NCBI GenBank assembly: GCA_001298575.1
Contig: LJCV01000283.1
Location: 1-43,718 of the forward strand
From: Actinobacteria bacterium OK074
GTDB lineage: Bacteria > Actinomycetota > Actinomycetes > Streptomycetales > Streptomycetaceae
Direction: 5' to 3'
DNA length: 43,718 nt
How positions within the stretch are numbered: the stretch's first letter is position 1; every line of letters begins with the position of its first letter. The notes below the pieces were generated by a model. The model saw only the letters and a list, made by a program, of their open reading frames with translations, ran no database searches and had not been told where the DNA came from. Below are positions 24,191 through 32,804 of this stretch, in pieces. The position numbers and the translations under genes are program-made.

Positions 24191-24452
24191 GCAAGGCTCC
24201 TTCCGGAGGGGTCTCACGACCGACCTTACGCCCGTTGTGCACCCCTTGCCTGTTATGTGCCGAATTGCCTTCGACCGGAGCCGGAGGCGTCCTCACGGGC
24301 TCTTCACGCAGGGGTGTGCGTGTTCACTGCCGGTGCATCAACTGCCCACCGGGCGCCGGTGTGGTCGCGCGGTGCTGACCGTTAGCGTATGACCAGCGGA
24401 AACGCGGCCCGTTGCGCGGGCGCGTCCAGGGGTGGAACGGGAGGGGCTTCGC

Positions 24453-25169
24453 ATGATGCGTGCTCGGGGCGGGGTGGCGGTCGCGGCTGTGGTGCTGGTG
24501 GCCGTCAGCGGGTGCAAGGCGGCGGACACGGGGGCGAGCGGACCCGAGGAGACTAGCGGGGCGAAGGGGAGCGCGCTGGCCGCGGTGGACTCGCTGACCG
24601 TGAAGGGGCGGGCGCCCAAGACCGGCTACTCGCGGGAACGATTCGGCAGCGCGTGGGCCGACACCGACTCCAACAGCTGCGACACCCGCGACGACATCCT
24701 CAAACGCGACCTGAAGAACGTGACGTTCACGGACGGGGACTGCAAGGTCGCCTCCGGTGAACTGGAGCCGGACCGCTACAGCGGCAAGGACGTCACGTAC
24801 AAGCGCGGCAGCAGCCTGGTGGACATCGACCACCTCGTCGCGCTCTCGGACGCGTGGCAGAAGGGCGCCAAGTACTGGGACGCCGGCAAGCGGATAGCTC
24901 TCGCCAACGACCCGCTCAACCTGTGGGCCGTCGGCGCGAGCGCCAACCGCAGCAAGGGCGACGGCGACACGGCGACCTGGGTGCCCCCGGCCAAGTCGAT
25001 CCGCTGCGCGTACGTCGCCGCCCAGGTCGCCGTGAAGAAGAAGTACGACCTGTGGGTGACGGCGGCGGAGAAGGCGGCGATGCAGAAGGTCCTGACGGCC
25101 TGCCCGTCGGAGAAACTCCCGACGGGCGGCAACCCTACGGAGGCGCCGGCGCGGTTCCACGCCCGGTGA
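24453..25169 (+). CDS. Secreted HNH nuclease-family lipoprotein (DUF1524/GmrSD_C-like)
   Basis: A 238-residue exported protein. The signal peptide ends in a lipobox LVAVSGC (Cys about 22). The mature part has GYSRERFGSAWADTDSNSCDTRDDILKRDL and the nuclease core SLVDIDHLVALSDAWQKGA (DIDH about 129-132), followed by NDPLNLWAVGASANRSKGD with the His-Asn-Asn arrangement of HNH enzymes. C-terminal Cys residues probably form disulfides. Streptomyces encode several such secreted nucleases. ATG 24453 has GGGAGGGG 6 nt upstream; a second ATG follows at once. Monocistronic. Confidence 0.9.
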   Translation: MMRARGGVAVAAVVLVAVSGCKAADTGASGPEETSGAKGSALAAVDSLTVKGRAPKTGYSRERFGSAWADTDSNSCDTRDDILKRDLKNVTFTDGDCKVASGELEPDRYSGKDVTYKRGSSLVDIDHLVALSDAWQKGAKYWDAGKRIALANDPLNLWAVGASANRSKGDGDTATWVPPAKSIRCAYVAAQVAVKKKYDLWVTAAEKAAMQKVLTACPSEKLPTGGNPTEAPARFHAR

Positions 25170-25224
25170 ACGGCCGGTCGGGCGACGGCTGTTGAGCGTC
25201 TCCGGGCCGGGAGGGGGACCGGAA

Positions 25225-25251
25225 ATCCACGGCCGTTTCGCGACCGTGGAT
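25225..25251 (+). terminator. Hairpin after the HNH gene
   Basis: ATCCACGG (25225-25232) pairs with CCGTGGAT (25244-25251) across an 11-nt loop, 55 nt after the stop. The rest of 25170-25433 holds no supported gene; a 13-bp tandem duplication (25305-25330) is present. Confidence 0.5.
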
Positions 25252-25433
25252 CATGGTGCGTGTTCGAGGACGGCGAACGGTCCGGCCGTGATTCGGGTGG
25301 CCCGGCGGATTGGCGCGGCGGATTGGCGCGGCGACGAGCGGATGGCCGCCCTCGCAGCGGAGCGCGTGTGCCTCGTCGGTCGTGGCGCCGCCCGCTTGCG
25401 CCGTGACGGGCCGGCGCGTGCTCTCGGCGCGGG

Positions 25434-26381
25434 CTACAGGGTGCTGGCCGGTCCGGAGGGAAGCGGGTTCTGCTTGGACTCGGCGACGGGGAACGTCACC
25501 CCGGTGAGGTCTTCGGAGGCGGCCCACAGCCGCTGTTGGACGGCTGCCTCGTACGACTGCGGGCTGGAGGTGACCAGCCGGGGGTGGCCCCTGATCTCGT
25601 TGCGTCCGCCGGGGCCGTAGTACTGGCCGCCGAGCGCGGCGGGGTCGGTGGCGGCGCGCAGGGTCGGCAGGGCGCCCATCGCCGGTGGCTGGGTGATCAG
25701 CGGTGCGAGCCAGGTGAGCGGAAGCCGGAGGGCGGTGGGGGTGTTGCGGGCGAGTTCGGTGCTGGAGATGCCGGGGTGCGCGGCCAGCGCGACGGTGGTG
25801 CCGTGCGTGGCGAGGCGGCGCTGGAGCTCGTAGGTGAACATCAGGTTGGCCAGCTTGGACTGGCCGTAGGCGGCGACCCGGCTGTACGACCGTTCCCCTT
25901 GCAGGTCGTCGAAGTGGATCGCGGCGCGGATGCGGTGGCCGGTGCTGCTGACCGTGACCACGCGCGAGCCGGGCACCGGCAGCATCAGGTCCAGCAGCAG
26001 CCCGGTGAGCGCGAAGTGGCCGAGGTGGTTGGTGCCGAACTGCATCTCGAAGCCGTCCCGGGTGGTCTGCTTCGGGGTGTACATCACGCCGGCGTTGTTG
26101 ATCAGCAGGTCGAGCCGGTCGAGCCGGGACCGCAGCGCCGCCGCCGCGGTCCGGACGGAGTCGAGCGAGGTCAGGTCCAGCGCCTGCACGGTCACGTCTC
26201 CGGTCATGCGGGCCGCGGCCTGCTCGCCCTTCTCGACGTTGCGCACGGCGAGCACCACGGAGGCCCCGCGCTCGGCGAGCGCCTTGGCGGTCTCGTACCC
26301 CAGTCCGGTGTTGGCCCCGGTCACCACGGCCACCCGCCCGTGCTGGTCCGGAATGTTCGCCGTCGTCCACTTCTCGCTCAT
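25434..26381 (-). CDS. Short-chain dehydrogenase/reductase (retinol-dehydrogenase-like)
   Basis: A 315-residue NAD(P)-dependent oxidoreductase. The Rossmann motif is VVTGANTGLGYETAKALAERG (about 19-39); the sequence continues with LINNAGVMYTPK, an active-site VVTVSSTGHRIR region and YGQSKLANLMFTYEL (YxxxK). Substrate unknown; relatives act on lipophilic carbonyls. ATG 26381 has GGGAG 6 nt upstream. It is divergent from the TetR gene at 26486, with three operators between, so it is almost certainly that regulator's target. Confidence 0.92.
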   Translation of the reverse strand: MSEKWTTANIPDQHGRVAVVTGANTGLGYETAKALAERGASVVLAVRNVEKGEQAAARMTGDVTVQALDLTSLDSVRTAAAALRSRLDRLDLLINNAGVMYTPKQTTRDGFEMQFGTNHLGHFALTGLLLDLMLPVPGSRVVTVSSTGHRIRAAIHFDDLQGERSYSRVAAYGQSKLANLMFTYELQRRLATHGTTVALAAHPGISSTELARNTPTALRLPLTWLAPLITQPPAMGALPTLRAATDPAALGGQYYGPGGRNEIRGHPRLVTSSPQSYEAAVQQRLWAASEDLTGVTFPVAESKQNPLPSGPASTL

Positions 26382-26404
26382 GTCAGGCTCCCGATTTCTT
26401 TAAC

Positions 26405-26472
26405 GTACCGAAGGTATCTTGCGTCGACGACGCTAAAGTACTTTCGGTACGTTGTCAACGTACCGCAGGTAC
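26405..26472. promoter_or_regulatory. Three GTACC-N3-GGTAC operators between SDR and TetR genes
   Basis: O1 26405-26417, O2 26438-26450 and O3 26460-26472 are 13-bp inverted repeats related to GTACC-N3-GGTAC (O3 perfect, O1 and O2 with one mismatch). Centre spacings are 33 and 22 bp, that is three and two helical turns, so bound dimers would lie on one DNA face. Confidence 0.85.
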
Positions 26473-26485
26473 TTAAGTTAGGCTG

Positions 26486-27166
26486 GTGATCGTGACTTTC
26501 CAGCGGGCGCGGACCGAAGAGCAGCGGGAGATCCGCCGCCGGGCGATCCTCGACATGGCGTCGGCGATGCTCGACGAGATGCCCGTGGCCGCGGTCACCC
26601 TGAACGAGCTCAGCCGCCGGGTCGGCCTGGCGAAGCCGAACGTGCTGCGCTACTTCGAGTCCCGCGAGGCGGTGCTGTTGGAACTGCTGGACCAGTTCCT
26701 GCGGGAGTGGCTGACGGAACTGGCGGGCGAGCTGGCCGCCGGTGTCGACGAAGACCTGCCCATGGCCGAGCGGGCGGCGGCGGTGGCCGAGATCCTCAGC
26801 CGCACGCTCTCCGGCCGGGTGGTGCTGTGCGACCTCTTCGGCGCGCAGGGCAGCGTCCTGGAGCACAACGTCTCCGTCGAGGTCGTGGCGCGCTACAAGC
26901 GCGCCTCCCTGGACCGCCTGGCGACCATGACCGCCCTGGTCCAGAAGTACCTGCCGGAGCTGGGTGAGAACGCGACACTGTTCTGCCTGAACACCGTGCT
27001 CATGGCCGGCGCGCTGTCGGCGTACAGCACCCCCCCGCCCAGCCTGCGGGCGGCCTACCGGGCCGAACCCGACCTGGCCCGCCTCCACTTGGAACTGAAG
27101 GGCTACTTGAGGCAGGCCCTGACCGCAACCCTCCTGGGCGTGCTGCCCGGCCGCCGACCTGCGTGA
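26486..27166 (+). CDS. TetR-family transcriptional regulator
   Basis: A 226-residue repressor. The N-terminal helix-turn-helix is EEQREIRRRAILDMASAMLDE...VTLNELSRRVGLAKPNVLRYFESREAVLLELL (about 12-68). The rest is a helical ligand domain. Two GTG codons (26486 and 26492) lie near each other with no strong ribosome site; the transcript may be leaderless. It lies divergent to the SDR gene with shared operators, so autoregulation and control of the SDR are likely. The ligand is unknown, probably the SDR substrate. Confidence 0.92.
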   Translation: MIVTFQRARTEEQREIRRRAILDMASAMLDEMPVAAVTLNELSRRVGLAKPNVLRYFESREAVLLELLDQFLREWLTELAGELAAGVDEDLPMAERAAAVAEILSRTLSGRVVLCDLFGAQGSVLEHNVSVEVVARYKRASLDRLATMTALVQKYLPELGENATLFCLNTVLMAGALSAYSTPPPSLRAAYRAEPDLARLHLELKGYLRQALTATLLGVLPGRRPA

Positions 27167-27405
27167 CCGGAAACCGGCCACTCCGCATGCGGCGCCGGTG
27201 TGAAGCGCCCGGCCGGACCGTGGAGGGCGGCGCGCCGGACCGCCGCGACGCAGCCCGCACAGTCCTCTCGGATGGACGGGAGTTTGGACGTCGTCGGACG
27301 TAGGCGGACGTCGGCTGCCGGCGGCCCGGAGATGCCGGGCCCGGATGCGACTGCGCTCGAATGGCCGTGCTAGTTTGCGATCCGTTTTTGCCATGCACAG
27401 TCGTC

Positions 27406-27422
27406 GCACAGAGCATCTGTGC
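27406..27422 (+). other. Short hairpin upstream of the DUF1906 gene
   Basis: GCACAGA (27406-27412) pairs with TCTGTGC (27416-27422) around a 3-nt loop, ending 30 nt before the ATG. It follows TAGTTT (27371-27376), a plausible -10, so it would lie in the leader RNA. The rest of 27167-27452 shows nothing else. Confidence 0.4.
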
Positions 27423-27452
27423 CCACTTGTGCACCAAGCAGGGGGTCGAAGC

Positions 27453-28289
27453 ATGTCGAACAGCGCGCACCGGCAGTCCAAGAAGCGCAGATACGCCGCC
27501 TGGACCGCGGCCGGAGTCGTGGTCGTCGCCGGGGGTGTCGTCGCGGCGCAGAACTCGCTTGCCACGACCACCACCATGCCCGCCGCCAAGGTCTTCACCG
27601 GCCGCGCGTTCGACACCTGCACGGCCCCCTCCCTCGCCAAGATGAAGGCGTGGAACACCGGCTTCTACGGTGCCGCCGCCGTCTACGTCGGCGGCCAGAA
27701 CCGTGGTTGCGGCCAGCCCGAACTGACCGCGAGCTGGGTCAAGTCCGTCAGCGCGGTCGGCTGGAAACTCGTCCCCCTGTACGTCGGCGCCCAGCCGCCC
27801 TGCCAGACCGGTTCCAGCCCCGAGGTGATCTCCGCGTCCACCGCCGCGAGCCAGGGCGCGACCGACGGCGCCGACGCCGTCGCCAAGGCGTCCGCCCTCG
27901 GTATGAAGCAGGGCAGCGCGCTCTACCTCGACATGGAGTCGTACGACACGACGAACACGTCCTGCAACGACGCCGTGCTGACGTACGTCCGCGCCTGGTC
28001 CAAGACCGTCAGCCAGAAGGTGTACCGCAGCGCCTTCTACGGCTTCAGCTCCTCCAGCGCGAAGGCCGTCGCCACCGCCACCGACCGCACGAACCTGCCG
28101 GGCAACCTCTGGTACGCGAAGTGGGACGGCGTCAACTCGACGACCACGGCGTGGCCGTTCGACAGCACTCTTTATAAGGGACACCACCGCGCCCATCAGT
28201 ACCTGGTCAACAGCAAGGAGACCCGCGGCGGTTACACGATCACCGTGGACCGCAGCGCGTGGGACGCGCCGGTGGCGATCACGGGTTGA
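27453..28289 (+). CDS. Secreted DUF1906 (Rv2525c-like) glycoside-hydrolase-fold protein
   Basis: A 278-residue exported protein. A basic N-terminus (HRQSKKRRYAAWT) and hydrophobic segment (AAGVVVVAGGVVAA) form a signal. The mature region begins VFTGRAFDTCTAPSLAKMKAWNT and shows FYGAAAVYVGGQNRGC, ALGMKQGSALYLDMESYD (catalytic-site-like acidic residues) and GNLWYAKWDG, the pattern of DUF1906 TIM barrels. These relate to lysozyme-like GH25 folds, and Rv2525c is linked to cell-wall arabinogalactan; activity here is unproven. ATG 27453 has AGGGGG 7 nt upstream. Monocistronic. Confidence 0.9.
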   Translation: MSNSAHRQSKKRRYAAWTAAGVVVVAGGVVAAQNSLATTTTMPAAKVFTGRAFDTCTAPSLAKMKAWNTGFYGAAAVYVGGQNRGCGQPELTASWVKSVSAVGWKLVPLYVGAQPPCQTGSSPEVISASTAASQGATDGADAVAKASALGMKQGSALYLDMESYDTTNTSCNDAVLTYVRAWSKTVSQKVYRSAFYGFSSSSAKAVATATDRTNLPGNLWYAKWDGVNSTTTAWPFDSTLYKGHHRAHQYLVNSKETRGGYTITVDRSAWDAPVAITG

Positions 28290-28306
28290 GCGGGTCCGGA
28301 ATCTCA

Positions 28307-28322
28307 CCCACGCGCGCGTGGG
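28307..28322. terminator. 16-bp perfect palindrome after the DUF1906 gene
   Basis: CCCACGCGCGCGTGGG lies 17 nt after the stop codon. It could act as a weak terminator or a protein-binding site; there is no loop or T tract. Confidence 0.35.
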
Positions 28323-28496
28323 GCGCGGCAATGCTCTCGGGGCATGCGCTGCGCTGACCTTGGGGCACGCGCGGCGGTGCCCGAACTCGTGGTGAATCGT
28401 TGGTCCAATGGGTGGCCAGGGAGCAGTGCCCTGCCTACCATCGATCACCGCAAGACTTTGTGCACCGTCGCACAAGCTCTCCTACAGGAGGCCCCC

Positions 28497-29159
28497 TTGC
28501 CGCGCAGCCGTCGTAGCCGTCGCCGTCGTACAGCGCTCGCCGTAGCCGCCGCCCTCGCGGCGGCTCCTCTCCTCTCCGCGTGCGGCAGCGGCGCGCATCC
28601 CGGCGCCGCGGCCGTCGTCGGCGGGCAGCGGATCACGGTCGCGCAGCTGGAGCACCGGGTGAACGAGGTGCGCACGGCCCAGCGGGCCGCCGCCGGCACC
28701 CAGGCGCAGTACGCCCAGGTCGTCGCCCAGACCAGCACCCTCACCCGGGACACCCTGCACACCCTGGTGCTGGACCGGGTCCTGGACCGCGCGGCGAAGA
28801 ACGCGCGCGTGGGCGTGACCCGCAAGAACATCCAGGACCTGCGCGCCTCGCTGGAGCAGCAGGCGGGCGGCGCGAAGGCGCTCCAGTCGGCCTGGCTCCA
28901 GCAGTACGGCGTGGCGCCCGCCCACCTCGACGACAGCCTCCGTACGGAGGTCGAGGCACAGAAGCTCGCCGCGGCCCTCGGCGCCGACATGAACACGACC
29001 GCGGGCAAGGCCACCTTCTGGAAGGCCCTGTCGGAGGCGTCCAAGCAACTCCAGGTCGACCTCAATCCGCGGTACGGCGCCTGGGATCCGGAGAACAGCA
29101 GCCGGGTGGACGCCAAGACGCCTTGGGTGAAGGAAGTCACGGCGGCTGCGACCACGTAG
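28497..29159 (+). CDS. SurA N-terminal-like lipoprotein
   Basis: A 220-residue exported chaperone-like protein. TTG 28497 is chosen because AGGAGG lies 5 nt upstream (28486-28491) and it gives a proper signal: a very basic n-region (PRSRRSRRRRT), a hydrophobic stretch, and lipobox LLSAC. The mature part has AAVVGGQRITVAQLEHRVNEVR, ARVGVTRKNIQDLRASLEQQ and a helical SurA_N-like fold. No parvulin PPIase domain is present. An earlier ATG at 28344 would bury the signal peptide. It precedes mazG in the same direction, 119 bp apart, as in S. coelicolor. Confidence 0.85.
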   Translation: MPRSRRSRRRRTALAVAAALAAAPLLSACGSGAHPGAAAVVGGQRITVAQLEHRVNEVRTAQRAAAGTQAQYAQVVAQTSTLTRDTLHTLVLDRVLDRAAKNARVGVTRKNIQDLRASLEQQAGGAKALQSAWLQQYGVAPAHLDDSLRTEVEAQKLAAALGADMNTTAGKATFWKALSEASKQLQVDLNPRYGAWDPENSSRVDAKTPWVKEVTAAATT

Positions 29160-29231
29160 GGGACCTGCGGCACGGGGGACCGGCCGGTGGGTCGGGTGAT
29201 CATCGGTAAGTCGTACGGTCGGCCCCTGACC

Positions 29232-29278
29232 TGTGGATAACTTCTGGGGCGGACGGCGATGTGAGCTAATTTCGACGT
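29232..29278 (+). promoter_or_regulatory. DnaA box and probable leaderless promoter of mazG
   Basis: TGTGGATAA (29232-29240) is a perfect inverted DnaA box. TAATTT (29267-29272) is a -10-like hexamer 6 nt before the GTG, which would give a leaderless mRNA; no convincing -35 is seen. Confidence 0.45.
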
Positions 29279-30343
29279 GTGAACGCAATCAGCTCCCGCC
29301 TCGAAAACCCCGAAGGCACCGACGGCACTGACGGCTCCGAAGACGTCGTGGGTGCCACGGCCGCCCCCTCCGACGCCCCCGGCCGCCTCGTCCTGCTCAC
29401 CACCAGCCACCGGGTCGCGCCGGGCCTGCTGTCCTGGCCGGCCTGGCAGACCCTGCACGCCGCCGACCTGGTCCTGTGCGCGGACGCCACGCACCCGCAG
29501 CTGCCGTACGTGCGGGACGCGGGCATATCGGTGACGGAGGCCGCGCCGACGGCCGAGGAACTGGTGACCGCGTGCGCGGGCGGCCGGACGGTCGTGGTGA
29601 TCGCGACGGGCGAGGGCGAACCGGCGCTCACGGACGGACTGGCCCGGCTGGCGGGCTCGGGCCGCGTCCAGATGCCCGACCTGGAACTGCTCCCGGCGTC
29701 CTACGACCTCCCGGGCGCGCGCCTGCTCGACCTGGTCCAGGTGATGGACCGGATCAGGCTGGAGTGCCCGTGGTCCTCGCAGCGCACGCACAAGGGCCTG
29801 GCGAAGTACGCCATCGAGGAGGCGTACGAGCTGGTCGAGGCGATCGAGGACGGCGACCGGGCGGAATTGCGGGAGGAGTTGGGCGACGTCCTGCTCCAAG
29901 TGGTCTTCCACGCACGGATGGCGGAGGACGACGAGGAGGACCCCTTCTCGGTCGACGACGTGGCCGCGGGCATCGTCGCCAAACTCATCCACCGCCACCC
30001 GCACGTCTTCGGCGACGAGACGGCGACGACCCCGGAGGAGGTCAAGGAACACTGGCTGCGCACGAAGGCGGTGGAGAAGCGGAGGTCTTCGGTGACGGAG
30101 GGGGTGCCGCTGACCCAGCCGGGGCTCGCCTTGGCGGCGAAGCTCGCCTCACGGGTGCGGACGGCGGGCCTGACGGTGCCACTGCCGGAGGGGGAGGGCA
30201 TCGGGTACGAGCTGCTGGCGCTGGCGGCTCGGGCGGAGGCGGAGGGGGTTGATCCGGAGGCCGCGTTGCGGGCGGCGGGGCGGGTTTACCGGGACGCGAT
30301 TCGGGAGGTCGAGACGAGCGGCGGAAGGGAGGGGCGCGGTTGA
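29279..30343 (+). CDS. mazG: Nucleoside triphosphate pyrophosphohydrolase MazG
   Basis: A 354-residue house-cleaning enzyme that hydrolyses NTPs/dNTPs to the monophosphate plus pyrophosphate. The N-terminal third (about 36-140: RLVLLTTSHRVAPGLLSW... ATGEGEPALTDGLARL) resembles a degenerate tetrapyrrole-methylase-type domain. The MazG domain starts LLDLVQVMDRIRLECPWSSQRTH, and its metal ligands are in EEAYELVEAI and EELGDVLLQVVFHARM. IHRHPHVFGDE follows. GTG 29279 is supported by the -10-like hexamer just upstream; there is no ribosome site. It is larger than E. coli MazG because of the N-terminal domain, as in other actinobacteria. Confidence 0.93.
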   Translation: MNAISSRLENPEGTDGTDGSEDVVGATAAPSDAPGRLVLLTTSHRVAPGLLSWPAWQTLHAADLVLCADATHPQLPYVRDAGISVTEAAPTAEELVTACAGGRTVVVIATGEGEPALTDGLARLAGSGRVQMPDLELLPASYDLPGARLLDLVQVMDRIRLECPWSSQRTHKGLAKYAIEEAYELVEAIEDGDRAELREELGDVLLQVVFHARMAEDDEEDPFSVDDVAAGIVAKLIHRHPHVFGDETATTPEEVKEHWLRTKAVEKRRSSVTEGVPLTQPGLALAAKLASRVRTAGLTVPLPEGEGIGYELLALAARAEAEGVDPEAALRAAGRVYRDAIREVETSGGREGRG

Positions 30344-30419
30344 GGGGACCCGGCGCGTTTGAGTCAGTACCGTTGGATCAGGTCTGAATCAGGGGCGGGC
30401 GAGTGGCGCGGGGGCGTGC

Positions 30420-32804
30420 GTGGAACTTACGGCGGTGGAGCTGGAGGAACTGGCGGCGCGGGGAAGCCTGGTGCTTGTGGCCGGGATGCGCTCCGAAGCC
30501 TGGCAGGAGGGCCGGGACGGTTTCATGGAGTGGTTCCGGGACCACGGGAGGGTTGAGTACGCGGCCGAACTGGGCGGCAGTCTGAATGAGCTGACACGCG
30601 GTATCCACAGTCTTGCGCTCCCGCGGTTGTGGCTCACCCGGGTGCATGAAGTGCTCAACGGGTCGCGGAACCCGAAATATGCCGCCTCCGAACTCGCCGA
30701 ACTGATCGAACGTTTCGCACCGGACCAGAGCACGGCGGAGCCGAAGGCATCAGCGGCACCCGCCGACCACGTCTCCAACTCCGCCACAGCCCACGGCGGC
30801 ACCGTCATCCAGGCCGGTACCATCACGACGCTCAACATCCCCCAGCCACCACCGCCGGCCCCCCTGCACGGCACCCTCCACGACCCCGACAGCTGGCCCG
30901 TGGCCGAGAACATCGACCCATGGGCGCACGGCGCCCGCCCCACGCGCCGGAGGCCCGGACTGGAGCCGTTGCCGCCGTACGTCGCCCGGGAGACGGACGG
31001 GGAGCTGAACTCCGCGCTGGTGCGGGCAGGTTCGGAGGGTGGGCTGGTCGTCGTGCGGGGCGAGCCGTACGCCGGGAAGACCCGCACCGCGCTCGCCGTG
31101 GCGGCCGAAGTCCTCACCGGCTTCCGGGTGTTCGCGCCCGCGCCCAAGGAGGACCTGCGCGCCCTGCCGACCATGCTGAGGAACCGTCAGGACCGCTGCG
31201 CCCTGTGGCTCGACGACCTCGACGGGCACCTCGGGGACGGTGGCCTGGAGTCCCGACTCCTCGCCCAGCTCACCGAGTTGAAGGTGATAGTCCTCGCCAC
31301 GATGCGGGAGGCCGCGTACGACGAGTACTGGGACCAGCCGCGTGGACGGCGGGTTCTCGAACTCGCCCAGATCGTGGACCTGCCCCGCGAGTGGACCGGC
31401 GCGGAGCGCGAGCGCGCTGCCGCCGCCGACGACCCCCGGCTCACCGACGCCGCCCGGCGCAGTGGTCCGGAGGGCATCGCGGCCTACCTCACCGTCGGCC
31501 CGATGCTGTGGGAGGAGTGGCAGCGGGCCCGGCGGGCCGACCGGCACCCCCGGGGGTACGCGCTGGTCCGGGCGGCGGTCGACCTCGCCCGGTGCGGGCT
31601 GCGCGGACCGCTCGCGCAAGACCTGCTCGTCGCGGTGCACGAGCGGTGCGCGCCGGTGGCCGGGATGCAACGGGAGTCCGTGGCCGATGCGTTGGCCTGG
31701 GCCGAGCGGGAGCGGGAGGGGCTGTTGCCGTTGCTCCGGCGGCGGAGTGCCAAGGGGATGTGGGAGGTCTCGCCGTATCTCGTGGACACGGCCGAGCAGG
31801 AGGAGGGGTTTCCTCCGCCCGAAATCTGGATGCGGGGTTACGCGCTGGGGGTGGCGCGGTCGAACACGGCGTACGACGTCGAGACCGTCGCGGCCAGGAC
31901 GCGGGCGGCGTTCACACCGGCGGCCGAGGCCGGGGACGGCGGGGCCATGCACGCCCTCGGGGTGCTGGCCGAGAGCCTGGGGGAGGCGGTGGAGGCCGAG
32001 GCGTGGTTCCGGCGGGCGACAGAGGCGGGGTGGGCCGAAGCGCCGGGGCGGCTGGGGCGGATCCTCGCGGAACGGGGCGAGGGCAAGGAGGCGGAGCCGT
32101 TCCTGGAGACGGCCGCGGCAGCGGGGGACCCCGGGGCGGCGGCCCTGCTCGGGAAGCTGCTGCGGGAGCGGGCGGTGCGGTGGCTGGAAGCGGGTGCCGC
32201 GGGCGGGGACGGGGAGGCGGCGCACACGCTGGGTGATGTGCTGCTGGGTTCGGGGCGTGGCCAGGAATCGCTGCACTGGTACACCAAGGCGGCCGAAGCG
32301 GGGCGCGGCGAGGTGGCCACCAGTCTCGGTCGGCTGATGCGTATGCGGAACAACCTGAGCGACGCGGAACTGTGGTTCCGGCACGGTGTCGCGCTCGGGG
32401 ATCCGCAGGCCATTTACGCGCTCGGCCTGCTGCTGCACCGCATGGGCAACCGTGAGGAGGAGGCCGAGCAGTACTTCCGCCAGGCCGTGGCAGCGGGAGC
32501 CGACACCAAGGCGGCGGTCACCCTCGGAACGATACTGAGCAAAAGGGCAGCCACCCTGGAAGAGGGCCTCGCGCTGCTCCGGGACGCCGGTCGCAAGGGG
32601 GACACCGAGGCCGCGTACCGGCTCGGAGTCCTGCTGGAGACGCTGGGCCAGGCGGACGAGGCGGACATGTGGTCCGCCGAGGCCGCCGAGCGCGGCTACT
32701 ACTACCTCGTCAAACCGCGCCTGATCGAACGCCTCACCGGCACCACCCCCGCCGACCAGCCCCCCACCGGCCACCCCACACCCCCGGATACCGTCGGGGA
32801 GTGA
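30420..32804 (+). CDS. STAND-like NTPase with C-terminal Sel1/TPR repeats
   Basis: The 794-residue protein has an N-terminal helical domain (about 1-98). Next comes a short HGGTVIQAGTITTLNI motif (about 122-137), a linker motif common in Streptomyces conflict/signalling NTPases. An ATPase core follows, with P-loop GEPYAGKTRTAL (about 213-224) and Walker B ALWLDDLDG (about 261). Alpha-helical arms lead to seven or more Sel1/TPR-like repeats (about 490-770; units such as GGAMHALGVLAESLGEAVEAEAWFRRA). Such proteins act as sensors or scaffolds, sometimes in antiphage defence. GTG 30420 has a GGGGG-rich site 6 nt upstream. Its TGA overlaps the GTG of the P450 gene. Confidence 0.75.
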   Translation: MELTAVELEELAARGSLVLVAGMRSEAWQEGRDGFMEWFRDHGRVEYAAELGGSLNELTRGIHSLALPRLWLTRVHEVLNGSRNPKYAASELAELIERFAPDQSTAEPKASAAPADHVSNSATAHGGTVIQAGTITTLNIPQPPPPAPLHGTLHDPDSWPVAENIDPWAHGARPTRRRPGLEPLPPYVARETDGELNSALVRAGSEGGLVVVRGEPYAGKTRTALAVAAEVLTGFRVFAPAPKEDLRALPTMLRNRQDRCALWLDDLDGHLGDGGLESRLLAQLTELKVIVLATMREAAYDEYWDQPRGRRVLELAQIVDLPREWTGAERERAAAADDPRLTDAARRSGPEGIAAYLTVGPMLWEEWQRARRADRHPRGYALVRAAVDLARCGLRGPLAQDLLVAVHERCAPVAGMQRESVADALAWAEREREGLLPLLRRRSAKGMWEVSPYLVDTAEQEEGFPPPEIWMRGYALGVARSNTAYDVETVAARTRAAFTPAAEAGDGGAMHALGVLAESLGEAVEAEAWFRRATEAGWAEAPGRLGRILAERGEGKEAEPFLETAAAAGDPGAAALLGKLLRERAVRWLEAGAAGGDGEAAHTLGDVLLGSGRGQESLHWYTKAAEAGRGEVATSLGRLMRMRNNLSDAELWFRHGVALGDPQAIYALGLLLHRMGNREEEAEQYFRQAVAAGADTKAAVTLGTILSKRAATLEEGLALLRDAGRKGDTEAAYRLGVLLETLGQADEADMWSAEAAERGYYYLVKPRLIERLTGTTPADQPPTGHPTPPDTVGE

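Noticed and set aside
25192..25620. Plus-strand frame downstream of the HNH gene
   Set aside because: It runs into the SDR gene on the opposite strand, has no motif and starts inside a hairpin-bearing spacer.
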